From: Timonella corticicola
GTDB lineage: Bacteria > Actinomycetota > Actinomycetes > Actinomycetales > Cellulomonadaceae
NCBI RefSeq assembly: GCF_042683685.1
Contig: NZ_JBHUOP010000001.1
Span: forward strand, 682,001-746,000
Direction: 5' to 3'
Length of the DNA: 64,000 nucleotides
The stretch's first letter is position 1. The number at the start of each line of letters is the position of its first letter. The position numbers were made by a program, and so were the translations under genes. Positions 26,561 through 35,460 of the stretch are shown piece after piece. The notes beneath the pieces are model-generated. The model saw only the letters and a program-made list of their open reading frames with translations. It was not told where the DNA came from and did no database searches.

Positions 26561-26914
26561 TCAGAATGAACCCGACCCACGGCGTAGGCGGCCCGAACGC
26601 AGCAGCTCAAGACGCTCGTCGAGAAGCTCCTGAAGTTCCTTGACAGTGCGGCGCTCTAGAAGCATGTCCCAGTGGGTACGTACGGCTTTTCCGGGAACCT
26701 CTTCAGGCTTCTCGGCATCCTGCAGCAGCGCTTCTTCACCACAGCGGCATTCCCAGACAACCGGAACCTCAGCCTCGGTGGAGAATGGCAAGATGATGGT
26801 GTGGCCGTTTGGGCACTGGTAGCGAGTCTCGAGGCGTGGAGCGAAATCGACGTTCTCGTCGGTTTCCATGCTCTTCGAGCCGATGCTCATTCCGCGAAGG
26901 GAACGATCTGCCAT
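26561..26914 (-). CDS. rbpA: RNA polymerase-binding protein RbpA
   Basis: 117 residues starting at ATG 26914 with GGAGG upstream; the frame is open further up, but MADRSLRGMSIGSKSMETD is the known N-terminus. A zinc-binding core follows (RYQCPNGHTIILPFS, then WECRCGEEALL), and a C-terminal sigma-interacting helix region (RTHWDMLLERRTVKELQELL). RbpA binds the group 1/2 sigma factor and RNA polymerase and stabilises the open complex; it is specific to actinobacteria. Transcription probably starts from the sigma-R-like promoter at 27044-27072, giving a leader of about 125 bases with a 10-bp hairpin at 26999-27024. Confidence 0.95.
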   Translation of the reverse strand: MADRSLRGMSIGSKSMETDENVDFAPRLETRYQCPNGHTIILPFSTEAEVPVVWECRCGEEALLQDAEKPEEVPGKAVRTHWDMLLERRTVKELQELLDERLELLRSGRLRRGSGSF

Positions 26915-27043
26915 GTATGCCTCCAAATGTTCCATGGCCGCGCCGTGGAACTCGATCTGATGAATCGATCCGGCAGCCAAACCGCCGGAAGTCTTTGTAC
27001 AAACGCGCTTCAGGGCGCGTTTGTTCCCACTGGATTCTACTAG

Positions 27044-27072
27044 ATAACTAGGCGTCACGGGCTGAGATTCCC
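27044..27072 (-). promoter_or_regulatory. SigR/SigH-type promoter of rbpA
   Basis: On the minus strand GGGAAT (27067-27072), an 18-base spacer, then GTTAT (27044-27048). This is the GGAAT-N18-GTT pattern of actinobacterial thiol-oxidative-stress sigma factors; rbpA is a known member of the SigR regulon in Streptomyces. Confidence 0.6.
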
Positions 27073-27569
27073 CGTTGGATGTGACTTAGTTACGAATCTA
27101 ACGCTCCAGTATGTATATCAACGTTCCGGTATGTGCCTGGCGCTTGGCCATACTCAGCGTGCGCTCACGCATGGCTGGAGTGGGTTGCATGGATCGTTCT
27201 GTGGTTTTCTCCGGCACTCTGTGGCAACAAGTGAGCACAGTATGGCGAGGAAACCCACAAACCGCCCGAGGTTGGTGGGGTGACTGCATTCAGGGTTGGT
27301 CAGCAGTGAAGCAAGCGTTAAGTCATAACGCCTCAAGATCGTGCTCGCACAGTGATTCACCGCGAAAAGGCAGGTTCTCGCTGTTTATCACAAAATCCGA
27401 TAATGTACGTTATGACAAAATAAGATCAGATTGAGCCTGATCTCCGCGATTCATCCCACTTCCCTGCGACCGGATGTATCCTCTAGTCAGAACCGCTTTC
27501 TCCGCATGAAATGCGCGGTAACACCATGATTTTGCGAACGGAAGTTCGCTGAGTAGATCGGCAGACGTA
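27073..27569. other. Gene-free interval with symmetrical motifs
   Basis: About 500 bases between divergent rbpA and the membrane gene at 27570. Open frames here have no ribosome sites or protein-like composition. Visible are two inverted repeats with TTA/TAA arms (GCGTTA-AGTCA-TAACGC at 27315-27331; ATAA-TGTACG-TTAT at 27400-27413), a hairpin AGATCAG/CTGATCT at 27423-27443, and two small hairpins in the leader of the next gene (CGCAT/ATGCG near 27503-27515 and GCGAAC-GGAA-GTTCGC at 27534-27549). No known riboswitch recognised. Confidence 0.5.
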
Positions 27570-28211
27570 ATGGCGCGCAACCTTTATGACCCCGAGAACC
27601 ATACGAAGGCCTACTGGACACTCGGCATGTCAGCAGTTGTCGTCATTGCGTACATGATCCACGGATTCTTGCGAGCCGACACTGAAATACTCATCCGGCT
27701 GCGAACGCCCGGGCTACTTGTAGAAAATTTTCCCCAGCTAGCCGAGGATTCACCCGCGACTGTTCCGGCGAAGACATGGGACGCCATCCAAAGCAGTGGC
27801 TTCCCGATCCCCGAGGGCCTCGCAAGCTTCAGCACCGGCTACGGTTTAGCGGCACTTATGGTGATCGCAGCCCTTGTGGTCTACTTCATGCAGGGTGACA
27901 GACACTGGCGCACAGAGCGACTCTCGGTACGCTACATACCCCGCATCATCGTCATCCTCTCCGGTGTGCTTCCTGGAATCGTCGTCTATCTGGCGCAACG
28001 TGTCTCGTTCGCTCCGTGGCAGGAGTCGGGCATTAACTCATGGGAGCACTATTCGGTCTTTTGGCACTGGAAGATGCTTGCCCTGTTGCTGCTGTCTGTG
28101 GTTGGCGGGTTGAGTTGTGTCCATGTGTACACGACCAATCGCGAGATCAGGGAACGTCTGGCCCGTCGGGCGAACGAAACTACACCCGAGACTCCTGCTC
28201 CCCCTGCGTGA
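27570..28211 (+). CDS. Membrane protein of unknown function
   Basis: 213 residues with three hydrophobic segments (about 16-33, 90-110, 130-147) and a fourth at 170-186, a Pro/Thr-rich C-terminal end, and no cysteine in the first half. No family recognised. It directly precedes the PLD-type phospholipid synthase gene (32 bases, or overlapping if the alternative start of that gene is used), so it may be linked to membrane lipid metabolism by operon membership. Confidence 0.65.
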   Translation: MARNLYDPENHTKAYWTLGMSAVVVIAYMIHGFLRADTEILIRLRTPGLLVENFPQLAEDSPATVPAKTWDAIQSSGFPIPEGLASFSTGYGLAALMVIAALVVYFMQGDRHWRTERLSVRYIPRIIVILSGVLPGIVVYLAQRVSFAPWQESGINSWEHYSVFWHWKMLALLLLSVVGGLSCVHVYTTNREIRERLARRANETTPETPAPPA

Positions 28212-28243
28212 AAGATCACGCGGTTACACATAGGCTTGGGCCT

Positions 28244-29497
28244 GTGAATGAACTCGTATCCCGCGCATACAAAGACGTCAAGAAACTGTTCACCAGGTCG
28301 GTATTCCTGGGGGCCGCCACCACGTTGAGTGCCGCTGCGACCGTGGTCGCCGTCGACCACTATCAAAAGCGCAATATTCAGCGTAAGACGAAGTTCCCTC
28401 ACCTTGAACCTCAACATGTGGAGATCGGCAATACGAGTACCACTGTGTACACGTACGGCGAGGATGTGTTCAAGGACATGCTCGAAGCGATCAACAACGC
28501 CAAGTCCTCGGTCTATCTTGAAAGTTACATCTGGAAGGGCGATGAGTACGGCCGGCGGTTCAAGGACGCTGTGATCGACGCCTATCACCGTGGTGTGGAT
28601 GTCTATCTGATTTACGATTCTTTCGCGAACCTCGTGGTGCAGAAGTCGTTCTTCGACTTCCCTGAGGGGATCCACGTGCTTGCCTATCCCCTGTTTCGTC
28701 CACAGATCCTGACATTGGACCTGAAGTACACGGGACGCGACCACCGCAAGATTCTCGTGGTGGATGAGGAAGTCGGATTCGTTGGTGGATTCAACATCGG
28801 TTCCACGTATGCAACTCAGTGGCGCGACACGCACATGCGTGTAACAGGTCCTGGGGTGTGGGAACTGGTGAGTGCATTCGTGAACTTCTGGAATCACAAT
28901 CGTAAGGGCCGCCTGCCCCACATTGAGCCGGTGCACACACCAGATTGGCTCCCCCGCATCCAGACCGCAGCCAATGCTCCGATCCGTCAGGTCTATCCGG
29001 TACGCAACATCTATCTGGAGGCGTTCCGTCGCGCAAGCCACCACATTTATCTCACGCAGGCCTACTTCATTCCCGATGCAGTGTTCCTGGATGAGCTACT
29101 TGCCGCGGCAGCTCGTGGCGTGGATGTCCGCATCATCGTTCCGGAGGCATCCAATCACGTGCTGACCGACTGGCTTTCACGCGGACAGTACTCCAAGATG
29201 CTGCGCGGTGGAATCACCATCTGGCTGTTCAAAAACGCGATGGTGCACGCCAAGACCTGCACGGTTGATGGGGTGTGGACCACGATCGGCACGGCCAATA
29301 TCGACCGCCTTTCACTCCAGGGAAACTACGAGATCAACCTGTCTATCTATGACACCGATCTAGCTGCCACGATGGAACGGGTATTCGAGTCTGACCTGAG
29401 CAACTGTCGGCGTCTTGACCTCGACGAATGGGAGAATCGCCCCCTGCTCAATAAGGTGGGCGAGGTGCTCCTCGCTCCCCTGTCGCCGCTACTGTAA
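28244..29497 (+). CDS. Cardiolipin synthase-like phospholipase D family protein
   Basis: About 417 residues. A membrane segment at about 18-38 is followed by two PLD domains with HKD motifs: DHRKILVVDEEVGFVGG (first) and MVHAKTCTVDGVWTTIGT followed by NIDRLS (second). This architecture joins two phosphatidyl groups in cardiolipin synthesis; other PLD-type transferases are possible. The start could be GTG 28244 or GTG 28208; the latter would overlap the upstream stop by four bases, and neither has a strong ribosome site. Confidence 0.85.
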   Translation: MNELVSRAYKDVKKLFTRSVFLGAATTLSAAATVVAVDHYQKRNIQRKTKFPHLEPQHVEIGNTSTTVYTYGEDVFKDMLEAINNAKSSVYLESYIWKGDEYGRRFKDAVIDAYHRGVDVYLIYDSFANLVVQKSFFDFPEGIHVLAYPLFRPQILTLDLKYTGRDHRKILVVDEEVGFVGGFNIGSTYATQWRDTHMRVTGPGVWELVSAFVNFWNHNRKGRLPHIEPVHTPDWLPRIQTAANAPIRQVYPVRNIYLEAFRRASHHIYLTQAYFIPDAVFLDELLAAAARGVDVRIIVPEASNHVLTDWLSRGQYSKMLRGGITIWLFKNAMVHAKTCTVDGVWTTIGTANIDRLSLQGNYEINLSIYDTDLAATMERVFESDLSNCRRLDLDEWENRPLLNKVGEVLLAPLSPLL

Positions 29498-29601
29498 CCA
29501 GGGTGAGATCTTCTCCCATGCTGGACAATTCGGGCAATTCGATGCCTCGAAATGGGCGTATATGTGAAAAGTTCTGTGAATATGCCGCTAAAGTATGATG
29601 T

Positions 29602-30669
29602 GTGGCGATTCTAGGTATCTGTAGTCTCAAAGGTGGCGTTGGTAAGACGTCCGTAACGCTCGGTTTAGCGTCAGCGGCGATTTACGCTGGAATGCGTACC
29701 CTCGTTGTGGACCTCGACCCGCAGGCGGACACGACCTTGGCTTTGGGGGTATCTGGCGCGGCCGACAACGATGTGGCTGCGGTCTTGGATAATCCTTCAT
29801 CCTTCGTTGTCGAGTCTGCGATCGCGTCATCTCCGTGGAATTCGGAACTTCTACACGTACTTGTGGGCTCCAACGAGTCTGCCCGCCATGATGGGCCGTC
29901 GTATTCGCACCGTCTTACCAGGCTCAAGCATGCGCTGGAGTTCTTGGAGGACCGATACGATGTCATCTTGATCGATTGCCCACCCTCGTTGGGCGGGTTA
30001 ACACGGCAAGGGCTTACCTCGTGTGACCGTGCGCTGGTTGTCACTGAACTTGGACTGTTCTCTGTCACGGCAGCCGCTCGCGCATTCCAGGCCATTGACC
30101 AGATCAAGAGTGAATCTGCCCCACAACTCAAACCTCTTGGGGTGTTGGTCAACCGTGTTCGTACGCGTTCTTCGGAGCAGGCTTACCGGCAAGAGGAACT
30201 GACGGGTATGTTTGGGCCGTTGATCCTGTCGACCTACATTCCGGAGCGTTCCGCCTTGCAGCAGGCGCAGGGGGCCGGCTCCCCTATCCATGCTTGGCCG
30301 AGCCGTGCTGCCCGTGATCTCGCAGATCGATTCGATGCGGTTCTCGCACGCGCGATGCGTTCGATTGCTCGTGATCACGAGATCGTTCAAGAGGAGGCTG
30401 AAGGCGAAGAGCTAAAGCGTGCCTTCGAAGAGGGGCAGCAGGCCGTTCAAGAACAGGACAGCCCGTCAAACGATGACGACTCCGTGGTGTCAGAGCCAAC
30501 GGTCGTTGAAGATATCTCCGTTCCCGAGTCAACGGCTGAAGCAATCGGTGATTTCCCGGTTGTGGATGATATTCCGGTGACGCAGGCTCCGGTCGGCAAT
30601 GCGCCGTTTGGTGGCAGTGACGAATTTGTGCAGTTTCAGCCAGAGTTGGACTCTGAACGAAAACAATAA
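29602..30669 (+). CDS. Orphan ParA-family ATPase with acidic tail
   Basis: 355 residues. Deviant Walker A SLKGGVGKTSVT at 8-19, VVDLDPQADTTLALG, Walker B VILIDCPPSLGGL and a conserved LVNRVRTRSS stretch. The last roughly 95 residues are a Glu/Asp/Val-rich disordered tail. No parB or parS is visible. ParA-like proteins in this position next to merR/ftsR/garA genes occur in other actinobacteria and may serve cell-pole or division positioning rather than plasmid partition. GTG start is chosen because MAILGICS is the family start. Confidence 0.82.
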   Translation: MAILGICSLKGGVGKTSVTLGLASAAIYAGMRTLVVDLDPQADTTLALGVSGAADNDVAAVLDNPSSFVVESAIASSPWNSELLHVLVGSNESARHDGPSYSHRLTRLKHALEFLEDRYDVILIDCPPSLGGLTRQGLTSCDRALVVTELGLFSVTAAARAFQAIDQIKSESAPQLKPLGVLVNRVRTRSSEQAYRQEELTGMFGPLILSTYIPERSALQQAQGAGSPIHAWPSRAARDLADRFDAVLARAMRSIARDHEIVQEEAEGEELKRAFEEGQQAVQEQDSPSNDDDSVVSEPTVVEDISVPESTAEAIGDFPVVDDIPVTQAPVGNAPFGGSDEFVQFQPELDSERKQ

Positions 30670-30697
30670 TGCGGTGTGCACCGATAGACGAACTTAC

Positions 30698-30736
30698 AGT
30701 TGAGGGGCGGAACCAATCTGGTTCCGCCCCTCAACT
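30698..30736. terminator. Bidirectional terminator between parA-like and merR genes
   Basis: A perfect 18-bp stem (30698-30715 with 30719-30736) and a 3-base loop ATC. It lies between two convergent genes. Confidence 0.8.
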
Positions 30737-30794
30737 ATAAGTTCAGAGCATTGGGAACTCTGCTCCCCTGCCCACGACCCTGAAGCAGTTAATG

Positions 30795-31379
30795 TCAGCC
30801 TGCGTTGCGGGCGCGACGTCGCCGAGCCAGTTCATCCTCCGGTGCGGCCGGTACCTCTTCGAGTGCGTCGATTCGTTCGGCTGGAAGGGTGGCCAGTGTG
30901 CCTTCCACTTCGCGCCAGACGCGGCCAACAGCTATACCGAACACACCTTGTCCGCCCTGTACCAGGTCGATGACCTCATCCGTGGAGGTGCACTCGTACA
31001 CTGAGGCGCCGTCGCTCATAAGGGTGATCTGTGCGAGATCGGAAATACCTCGTTCGCGCAGTGCCTCCACGGCGGTACGGATCTGCTGCAGTGACACGCC
31101 CGTGTCGAGCAGGCGTTTGACAACCTTGAGCACGAGGATGTCACGGAAACTGTAGAGACGGTGCGTTCCTGATCCGGTGGCTGGTCGAATGGTTGGTGCG
31201 ACCAGGCCAGTCCGTGCCCAGTAGTCAAGTTGACGGTAGGTGATGCCTGCCGCGCGGCATGCGGTGGGTCCGCGGTATCCAGTCTGGGAATCCTGGTCCT
31301 CGATGCCGTCACCAAAGAGGGTTCCCTGGGAACGCAAAGGTGCTACAAATCGCGCATCACTTGGTGTGCGATCGCTCAT
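30795..31379 (-). CDS. MerR-family regulator (Rv1830-like)
   Basis: 194 residues. MerR winged helix RAAGITYRQLDYWARTGLV at about 41-59, SGTHRLYSFRDILVLKVVKR, then a dimerisation and C-terminal region with SDGASVYECTSTDEVIDLV and LVQGGQGVFGIAVG. The pattern is that of the Rv1830 group, which sits in the garA-ftsR neighbourhood and affects growth and division in mycobacteria. GGAGG precedes ATG 31379. Upstream bases 31380-31598 contain an 8-9 bp hairpin around 31427-31448 and no gene; in M. tuberculosis the DUF151 nuclease gene lies at this point but is missing here. Confidence 0.85.
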   Translation of the reverse strand: MSDRTPSDARFVAPLRSQGTLFGDGIEDQDSQTGYRGPTACRAAGITYRQLDYWARTGLVAPTIRPATGSGTHRLYSFRDILVLKVVKRLLDTGVSLQQIRTAVEALRERGISDLAQITLMSDGASVYECTSTDEVIDLVQGGQGVFGIAVGRVWREVEGTLATLPAERIDALEEVPAAPEDELARRRRARNAG

Positions 31380-31598
31380 GGATTCCTCCGCCTAGGGTTG
31401 GTTGCCTATTGTGGCTGAAAGCCGCTCCTTGCAGTTGGGACTGCAAGGGCTGGTGGTGCAACTGCTTCTTTTAAATACGCTAGAACCCAAGACCCCTATG
31501 GTCAACGACCCTGGGAGGTTTTTGAGTGCGTGTCGCACCAAAATCGATAGTTCTCCCCATTACGCTGCCGGGTGAAACTCTTGAGGAAGCCTAAAGTT

Positions 31599-32285
31599 TC
31601 AGTTCAGTTCGGCGATGCCGTCCCGCAGCCATACTGTGTGCAGCCGCGCAAGCAGTTCCGCCAGTTCCGTACGTGCGTTGGCTGCTTGTGCGCGTGAGCT
31701 TGAGCTGGACCTCCCTGCGAGATGAGCCACGGATTGATCGACGAGCGCCACGGCACGGTCGGCACCGGCCCGCATTGATCGCAGGTGCCGCCAGTCGATG
31801 CCAAACTCGGCTAGAGCGCAGGCCAAGCGCACGATTTCAACATCGTGTTCCGCGAACGCGACGCGGTCTGCGTCAGTATTCGCCGCTATGTGTTCGCGTA
31901 GGATTCCTGCCTCATAGAGTTCTTCAACGAACTTCGACTCAACATTTGCGGCTGAGGCGATATCAGACAGGTGACGCAGCATCGCCTGTGCGGGCGTGAA
32001 CCCATCCTGAGTAGCGACGCGTGGTCCAAGAGGGGTGTCACTTTCCAAGGCGCCATTGTCTAGATCATCAAGTTGGGTTTTGATGACCTTGAGCGGAAGA
32101 TAGCGATCACGCTGCTCAGTCAGTACATAGCGTAGGCGTTCAAGGTCGGCGGCGCAGTATTGACGGTACCCCGAATTGGTTCGTACGGGGTGGATGAATC
32201 CCTGTTCCTCAAGGAACCGGAGTTTTGAGTGGGTGATTGCCGGGAACTCGGTCTTGAGTGCGGAGAGCACATCGGAGATCCGCAT
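31599..32285 (-). CDS. ftsR: FtsR-type MerR-family regulator (Rv1828-like)
   Basis: About 228 residues from ATG 32285: MRISDVLSALKTEFPAITH, KLRFLEEQGFIHPVRTNSG, YRQYCAADLERLRYVLTEQR, RYLPLKVIKTQLDDLD, then a C-terminal ligand/dimer domain. FtsR controls ftsZ in corynebacteria, and the mycobacterial counterpart Rv1828 is next to garA as here. The frame is open up to GTG 32396, which would add a Pro/Ser-rich 37-residue leader; neither start has a Shine-Dalgarno, and I prefer the one at the domain edge. It follows garA on the same strand. Confidence 0.85.
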   Translation of the reverse strand: MRISDVLSALKTEFPAITHSKLRFLEEQGFIHPVRTNSGYRQYCAADLERLRYVLTEQRDRYLPLKVIKTQLDDLDNGALESDTPLGPRVATQDGFTPAQAMLRHLSDIASAANVESKFVEELYEAGILREHIAANTDADRVAFAEHDVEIVRLACALAEFGIDWRHLRSMRAGADRAVALVDQSVAHLAGRSSSSSRAQAANARTELAELLARLHTVWLRDGIAELN

Positions 32286-32411
32286 GGTGGGCACACGAGA
32301 AACACCCTGCGGCCAAGGCGACCGAGGGTGTTCCTGCGAACTCGGTCCTGATGAGCACCCATCAGAACGTGGAGTGTGTCGTACGGGTTGATTCACTCGT
32401 GTGGGTCCGTG

Positions 32412-32876
32412 TCAGGAAAGACGTGCCAGTGGGCTCTGGTAGTAGATCATCCGGTACTTGCCGATTTGGATCTCATCACCCGGCTTGAGGACGTAACTGT
32501 CGATCCGGTCACGGTTGATGTAGGTGCCGTTCAGCGAACCGAGGTCGCGCACCTCGTAGTCGTTGCCAACGCGGGCGAACTCGGCGTGCTTGCGGGACAC
32601 TGTGACATCGTTGAGGAACACGTCGGCGTACTCGGAGCGGCCCGCGACGATGCGCTCTGCGTCAAGGAGGAAGCGTTCCCCCTCCCCTGAACCGAGTCGC
32701 ACAACGAGCAGCGCGGAGCCAAGTGGCAGTGCCTTGACTGCATCGCGGACTTCAGGACTGGCTGCGGCTACATTGTAGGCTTCGTCGAGTGCTGCGAGCG
32801 AAGCAAATGTGAGCGTGGTCTCGGTCAACTTGTCCGCGTTTTCGGGTACCTTAGCGTCGCCAAAGTTCTCATTCAT
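32412..32876 (-). CDS. garA: FHA-domain regulator GarA/OdhI-like
   Basis: 154 residues from ATG 32876 with GGAGG. N-terminal phosphorylation motif TETTLTF (about residue 17), the target of PknB/PknG-type kinases, then the FHA domain: RIVAGRSEYADVFLNDVTVS, RKHAEFARVG, LGSLNGTYINRDRI. Unphosphorylated GarA/OdhI inhibits 2-oxoglutarate dehydrogenase; phosphorylation closes it on itself. It heads the garA-ftsR pair. gcvH, which lies upstream in M. tuberculosis, is absent. Confidence 0.92.
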   Translation of the reverse strand: MNENFGDAKVPENADKLTETTLTFASLAALDEAYNVAAASPEVRDAVKALPLGSALLVVRLGSGEGERFLLDAERIVAGRSEYADVFLNDVTVSRKHAEFARVGNDYEVRDLGSLNGTYINRDRIDSYVLKPGDEIQIGKYRMIYYQSPLARLS

Positions 32877-33016
32877 GATGACCTCCACAGGTTTCAATGC
32901 CAGTTTATCGCTGCATTTGTCGTCCCGGGTGAACGCAGTGCGCAGTGCTGGGATTACTGACAACCTAGCATACTGATTATGGACCCAAAATGTCACATAG
33001 GCGTGGGTAGTTTGCC

Positions 33017-34198
33017 CTACTGGTCGCTGGTATCCGGGCGCGCGAAGCGTGGTTCGCTTGGCTCTGTCGTGGCAGCGACTTCGGCTTCATCAAGCCGCTC
33101 AACCTCTGCGGTGGCGTCTGCGGAACGTACTTGAGGCATTGCCCCGCCGGGGATTTCCAGAGCGGGTTGAATCGTGTCAGGATCTCCGATGGCCACCCAG
33201 ACGAATGGGGAGGTGATGAGAATACCATCAACTTGGACCAGATCGCCGTCCTCGGAGAAGTAACTGGAGGCGATCAGGCGTACACCATTGACTTCGATGG
33301 CCTCTGCTCCAGCGTTGCGCAGTTCCTCGAGTACGTTGAAGAGCACTTGGGAGCGCACTGGCATGTCGCCCTCGTGGATTGTGATGCGTACGCCCGGGCC
33401 TACCGCAGGGAGTCGTCCAGAGAGAATTCCCTGTACCTCGGCATTTTGTTCTGCGGCACGTTGAGCAGTTTCCTGAGAGTTGCGTCCACTTTGGAGTTCG
33501 TTCACGAGGTCGGTCAGGCGTCGTTCCTCAGTTTCGAGCACGTCTGTTCGCCGTGTGACCTCGTCAAGAAGGTTAATGAGTTCCGATTGACGTAACCCTG
33601 CCAGTTCGTCCTTCTGGGACAGTTGCAACTGAACGACGATCGCAAACCCGAGCAGTCCAAGTAACAATGCGGTCAGGACCTGGGCACGTGTCAGGCGGGG
33701 CGTAAGCGCAATCAGTAGGCGTCGCTTTGGAGTCAGCGCCCGCTGGCGTGGCTCAGCGAGGGCCGGACCGACTCGCTCGTCTGCGGGTGGTGGCGTGTCT
33801 GGCAGTTCGTCATTGTCGACGAGCACCGGGGTTGAGAGGGTTTCCTCAACTTCGTGGTTCTCATCCTGCTCTGCCACCGCTGGCGCAGTGTCGTCCGGCA
33901 TAGCAGTTACTGGGCTCGCTTGCGGTTCATCTGTGGTGGCAGTGTCAGGCTCAGCCAGGCTCTCGTTCGAGGCTGCTGGATATTCTGGGACGGAATGCGG
34001 ATCGTCTGGTGAGGCATCCTGGGCGATGTGTCGTGCACGGCCACTGCTGCTCGAGTCCGTCAGTGACTCGTCTGCTGCGTCCGCAAGTTCCTGCGTGTGT
34101 CGCCCGTGGGAGGGCACGGTGTCAAACTGCGGAATTGGCTCGACGACAGGCTCAGGAACCGTGGATTCCGATTCGTGTGACTCTTGTTCTTTAGACAT
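33017..34198 (-). CDS. DUF881 family protein with long acidic N-terminal region
   Basis: 393 residues. A roughly 150-residue Ser/Asp/Glu/Pro-rich disordered part is followed by one transmembrane helix (about 171-190), a coiled coil (KDELAGLRQSELINLLDEVT and on) and the DUF881 domain (VGPGVRITIHEGDMP, NVLEELRNAGAEAIEVNGVR, SPFVWVAIGDPDTIQPAL). DUF881 proteins are extracytoplasmic, of unknown role, and flank sbp in actinobacteria. The N-terminal acidic extension is longer than usual. Last gene of the pgsA-DUF881-sbp-DUF881 operon. Confidence 0.88.
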   Translation of the reverse strand: MSKEQESHESESTVPEPVVEPIPQFDTVPSHGRHTQELADAADESLTDSSSSGRARHIAQDASPDDPHSVPEYPAASNESLAEPDTATTDEPQASPVTAMPDDTAPAVAEQDENHEVEETLSTPVLVDNDELPDTPPPADERVGPALAEPRQRALTPKRRLLIALTPRLTRAQVLTALLLGLLGFAIVVQLQLSQKDELAGLRQSELINLLDEVTRRTDVLETEERRLTDLVNELQSGRNSQETAQRAAEQNAEVQGILSGRLPAVGPGVRITIHEGDMPVRSQVLFNVLEELRNAGAEAIEVNGVRLIASSYFSEDGDLVQVDGILITSPFVWVAIGDPDTIQPALEIPGGAMPQVRSADATAEVERLDEAEVAATTEPSEPRFARPDTSDQ

Positions 34199-34207
34199 CT
34201 GTGGCCA

Positions 34208-34540
34208 TCACGCCTTGAAGATGTGGCGCCGAATTGCGGCTACGTTCGAGAAGATACGGATGCCGAGTACCACCACAACTCCAGTGGACAGTTGGCTGCC
34301 CACGCCTAGCTGGTCGCCCAGGAACACAATGAATCCGGCGACGAGAACGTTCGAGAGAAATGAAACGAGGAAGACGCGGTCGTCGAAGATTCCGTCAAGC
34401 AGTGCGCGCAAGCCACCAAATAGCGCGTCGAGGGCAGCGACAACAGCAATCGGTAGATACGGTTGAAGGTACACGGGCACGGTGGGTTCAAGCAGAAAGC
34501 CAGCCACAATGCCAATAACTAGTCCTATAACCGGAATCAT
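34208..34540 (-). CDS. sbp: Small basic protein Sbp (DUF1290)
   Basis: 110 residues, three transmembrane helices, with the family core YLPIAVVAALDALFGGLRAL, DRVFLVSFLSNVLVAGFIVF and GIRIFSNVAAIRRHIF. Conserved in Gram-positives near division or lipid genes; function unknown. Overlaps the upstream DUF881 gene by four bases. Confidence 0.9.
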   Translation of the reverse strand: MIPVIGLVIGIVAGFLLEPTVPVYLQPYLPIAVVAALDALFGGLRALLDGIFDDRVFLVSFLSNVLVAGFIVFLGDQLGVGSQLSTGVVVVLGIRIFSNVAAIRRHIFKA

Positions 34541-35460
34541 CGTATTCCCTTACCTTGGCTTTTCTCATCTGAGCTCAGTGACGAATCGTCCCCGAGGGTA
34601 CGTGCATAAATAAGTGTGCGGGCATTTCCTGCTGCGAGTTTGAGCGTATCGGCTCGCGCGACCTGAGTCGAGATGCCGTACCGTGACTCGAGTTCCAGCA
34701 GGTCCGTGGTAATCGGATTTTTCACAAACTCGGTTTCCATCTGCTGTGGATCGCCAATCGCCTCAATCCTGTACGGCGACGACAAACCGGTCAGATCCAC
34801 CAAAATCGCGTCTCCAGCACTTCGGATGGCGCTGGTTGGGGTCAGACGCTTGCCATTCACTGAAATGGATTCGGCACCGGACCCCCACAGTGCCGACACG
34901 ACTGCGCGAACATCCACATCTCGTACCCGGTTGTCTCGGCTGGACTCAACGTTGGGCCCGTCCTTGATGGTGACGACCAACCCGGGTCCCTCAACCGCGA
35001 CCGACCCGGTACGCACCCGGTCACGCAACACACGCACATCGTTCTCTATCGACGAGTACTGCAACAGGCTCTCTTGCAGTTGATCCCTCATGTCAGATTT
35101 CTCAACGATTGACTGTTCGTAGGCGTGCATCTGCTCCGTGCGCTCAACGATCTGGTCCCGCAGCAGCACACGCGCTCCCGCTGCCACCTCCGCACGGCCA
35201 CGCAATGACATGACTCCGGTGATCGTCGTGAATCCGAGCCCGACTGCCAACAACAAAGACGTAACCCGCCACAGGGGCGAAGCCCCGAGTCTCCCACCGG
35301 CAGCCTCAACCTGTCGGCGTTTCTCTGCCGCGGCCGCATAACTGGGATCAAGCGGGCGATGCATCACCTCGTAGAGAAGCGTCATGGACGCGTCTTTCGG
35401 GGCATTGGACACGGGATGTTCTCCAAACAGATCCCGGAGCGTCTTCCTCAGGTTCATCAA
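34537..35460 (-). CDS. DUF881 family protein
   Basis: 307 residues: cytoplasmic N-terminus, one transmembrane helix at about 66-84, a coiled coil (about 95-145), then DUF881 (VEGPGLVVTIKDGPN, VVSALWGSGAESISVNGKRL, LSSPYRIEAIGDPQQME). Paralogue of the gene at 33017, with sbp between them. Overlaps pgsA by four bases. Topology places the domain outside the cell. Confidence 0.9.
   Translation of the reverse strand: MMNLRKTLRDLFGEHPVSNAPKDASMTLLYEVMHRPLDPSYAAAAEKRRQVEAAGGRLGASPLWRVTSLLLAVGLGFTTITGVMSLRGRAEVAAGARVLLRDQIVERTEQMHAYEQSIVEKSDMRDQLQESLLQYSSIENDVRVLRDRVRTGSVAVEGPGLVVTIKDGPNVESSRDNRVRDVDVRAVVSALWGSGAESISVNGKRLTPTSAIRSAGDAILVDLTGLSSPYRIEAIGDPQQMETEFVKNPITTDLLELESRYGISTQVARADTLKLAAGNARTLIYARTLGDDSSLSSDEKSQGKGIR

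Noticed and set aside
27111..27434. A 107-codon open frame upstream of the membrane gene
   Set aside because: No ribosome site, implausible composition, and overlapped by palindromes; treated as non-coding.
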